This document shows, piece after piece, positions 58,282-58,826 of a stretch of 58,826 nucleotides of DNA (positions are counted from its first letter, which is position 1; the number at the start of each line of letters is the position of its first letter). A program made the translations under genes and the position numbers. Source of the DNA: Syntrophaceae bacterium (GTDB lineage: Bacteria > Desulfobacterota > Syntrophia > Syntrophales > Smithellaceae). Where the stretch lies: NCBI GenBank assembly GCA_009773315.1, contig WRPE01000017.1, positions 1 to 58,826 of the forward strand, read 5' to 3'. The notes under the pieces were generated by a model that was given only the letters and a program-made list of their open reading frames with translations, made no database searches and was not told the origin of the DNA.

Positions 58282-58337
58282 AGTTTCTGAGGTCTTAAAC
58301 CGGAAGAAACAAATATTTGAAAGGGGGACTTTTGGCT

Positions 58338-58538
58338 TTGGCAGAAGGAAAAGTAAAGTGGTTCAATGAGAAGAAGGGGTTTGGTTTTATTGAAAACGAT
58401 GAGGGCGGAGATGTTTTTGTTCATTATAGTGCCATTTCCGGGACCGGATTTAAGACTCTTTATGAGGGCCAGAGAATTCGTTTCGATGTTGAACAGGGTA
58501 ACAAGGGACCCAGTGCAACAAACGTTCAACCACTATAA
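58338..58538 (+). CDS. csp: Cold-shock domain protein
   Basis: 66 aa single-stranded nucleic-acid-binding protein. RNP1 is KGFGFIE and RNP2 VFVHYSAI; the start [12 protein letters not shown] is diagnostic. I chose the TTG at 58338 (MAEGKVKW, the family start) with AGGGGGA upstream; a TTG at 58332 has tighter spacing and adds two residues. A symmetrical terminator follows. Confidence 0.92.
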   Translation: MAEGKVKWFNEKKGFGFIENDEGGDVFVHYSAISGTGFKTLYEGQRIRFDVEQGNKGPSATNVQPL

Positions 58539-58564
58539 TCATTCCAAGTAATTAACATTAAACT

Positions 58565-58593
58565 AAAATGCCCCGTTTACGGGGCATTTTTTT
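58565..58593. terminator. Bidirectional terminator between csp and the MATE remnant
   Basis: AAAATGCCCCG pairs perfectly with CGGGGCATTTT around TTTA, with A and T runs on both sides, so it can stop transcripts from either direction. Confidence 0.92.
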
Positions 58594-58600
58594 ATCGTGG

Positions 58601-58732
58601 TTACGTGGCAAATCGTTTTAACTCTTTTTGGGCGCAAAAATAGATAACAAAGAAAGCGATGATGGTGGAAATCGGTAGCGCTAACCACGCGCCTGTCAGC
58701 CCGAACCACGATGATAAGATAATTAATTGGAG
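58601..58732 (-). pseudogene. C-terminal remnant of a MATE-family efflux protein
   Basis: On the minus strand the last about 43 codons, with SSWFGLTGAWLALPIS and a final hydrophobic helix then QKELKRFAT, look like the C-terminal helix of MATE/NorM-type transporters. The frame runs on into the repeat array at 58733, which is not family-like. So the transporter appears to have been interrupted by a mobile-element end. The rest of the gene may lie beyond the element outside the window. Confidence 0.55.
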
Positions 58733-58826
58733 ATTCCGGGCCAAATCGGCCACCCATTCCGTTTGAAATCGGCCACTGATTCCGGAGCAAATCGGCCAGT
58801 CATTCCGATCCAAATCGGCCACCTCT
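58728..58826. mobile_element. Terminal repeat array of a probable IS21-family element (cut by window edge)
   Basis: Four copies of ATTCCGNNNNAAATCGGCCA begin at 58733, 58756, 58779 and 58802, with a 23-base period. Multiple such terminal repeats, read outward as TGGCCGATTT...CGGAAT, are typical transposase-binding sites at IS21-type ends. A TG at 58728-58729 could be the outer tip. No transposase gene is in the window, so the family call is by pattern only. Confidence 0.6.

Overview
The window looks like chromosomal DNA of a strictly anaerobic deltaproteobacterium, most likely of the Syntrophales (Syntrophus/Smithella type). This is inferred from gene content and order (cmk-rpsA-sppA-ihfB; xerC-hslVU-argBDFGH-dapAB; a ferredoxin-thioredoxin reductase-like protein; IspG; an MSHA-like pilus cluster) and from moderate GC. 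No 16S or other decisive marker is present, so the assignment is an inference. Most of the window is dense housekeeping sequence with few gaps.

Left part (1-5.7 kb, minus strand): hemW, lepA, adk and a secreted M48 metallopeptidase with TPRs. hemW carries a perfect 27-bp-arm palindromic repeat inserted in frame. 5.7-10.3 kb (plus): cmk, rpsA with six S1 domains, sppA, an IHF-type histone-like gene and a crotonase-fold enzyme. 10.3-11.2 kb (minus): a glutaredoxin, an FTR-like Fe-S reductase and a tiny Cys-containing sigma-region-4 protein, a possible redox module. 11.4-22.5 kb (plus): phospholipid synthesis (psd, pssA), rsmD, coaD, a PurF-like protein that lacks the glutaminase cysteine, ispG, proS, a bifunctional Rel, a cell-wall amidase, rph, rdgB and tRNA-Pro. 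22.8-37.5 kb (plus): miaB, a DUF151 nuclease, xerC, hslVU, the arginine operon argBDFGH, an LptM-like lipoprotein, dapA, dapB, folK, a small membrane-anchored Cys protein, a transaldolase-family gene and pgsA. tRNA-Gly and tRNA-Cys follow.

38-54 kb is the most accessory-looking region. It has an L,D-transpeptidase (minus), then a plus-strand MSHA/type IV pilus-like assembly cluster in the order PilM-PilN fusion, PilO-like, PilP-like, lipoprotein secretin, ExeA/MshM-like ATPase, PilB/MshE, PilC/MshG and one pilin. A strong terminator separates the pilin from a GT-C plus TPR membrane protein that may glycosylate it. Two minus-strand genes follow: a methyltransferase and a methyltransferase-GT2 fusion. 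No prepilin peptidase, retraction ATPase or minor pilins are seen here.

54-58.8 kb: leucyl aminopeptidase, two oligopeptide ABC ATPases without permeases, an alpha/beta hydrolase and a cold-shock protein with a long structured leader. At the right edge is the last ~40 codons of a MATE-type transporter, cut by four 23-bp-period repeats that look like the end of an IS21-family element.

The strongest candidates for something new are the PurF-like protein with retained Fe-S ligands but no glutaminase Cys, the Grx-FTR-sigma4 cluster, the pilus plus GT-C pair, and the palindrome domesticated inside hemW.
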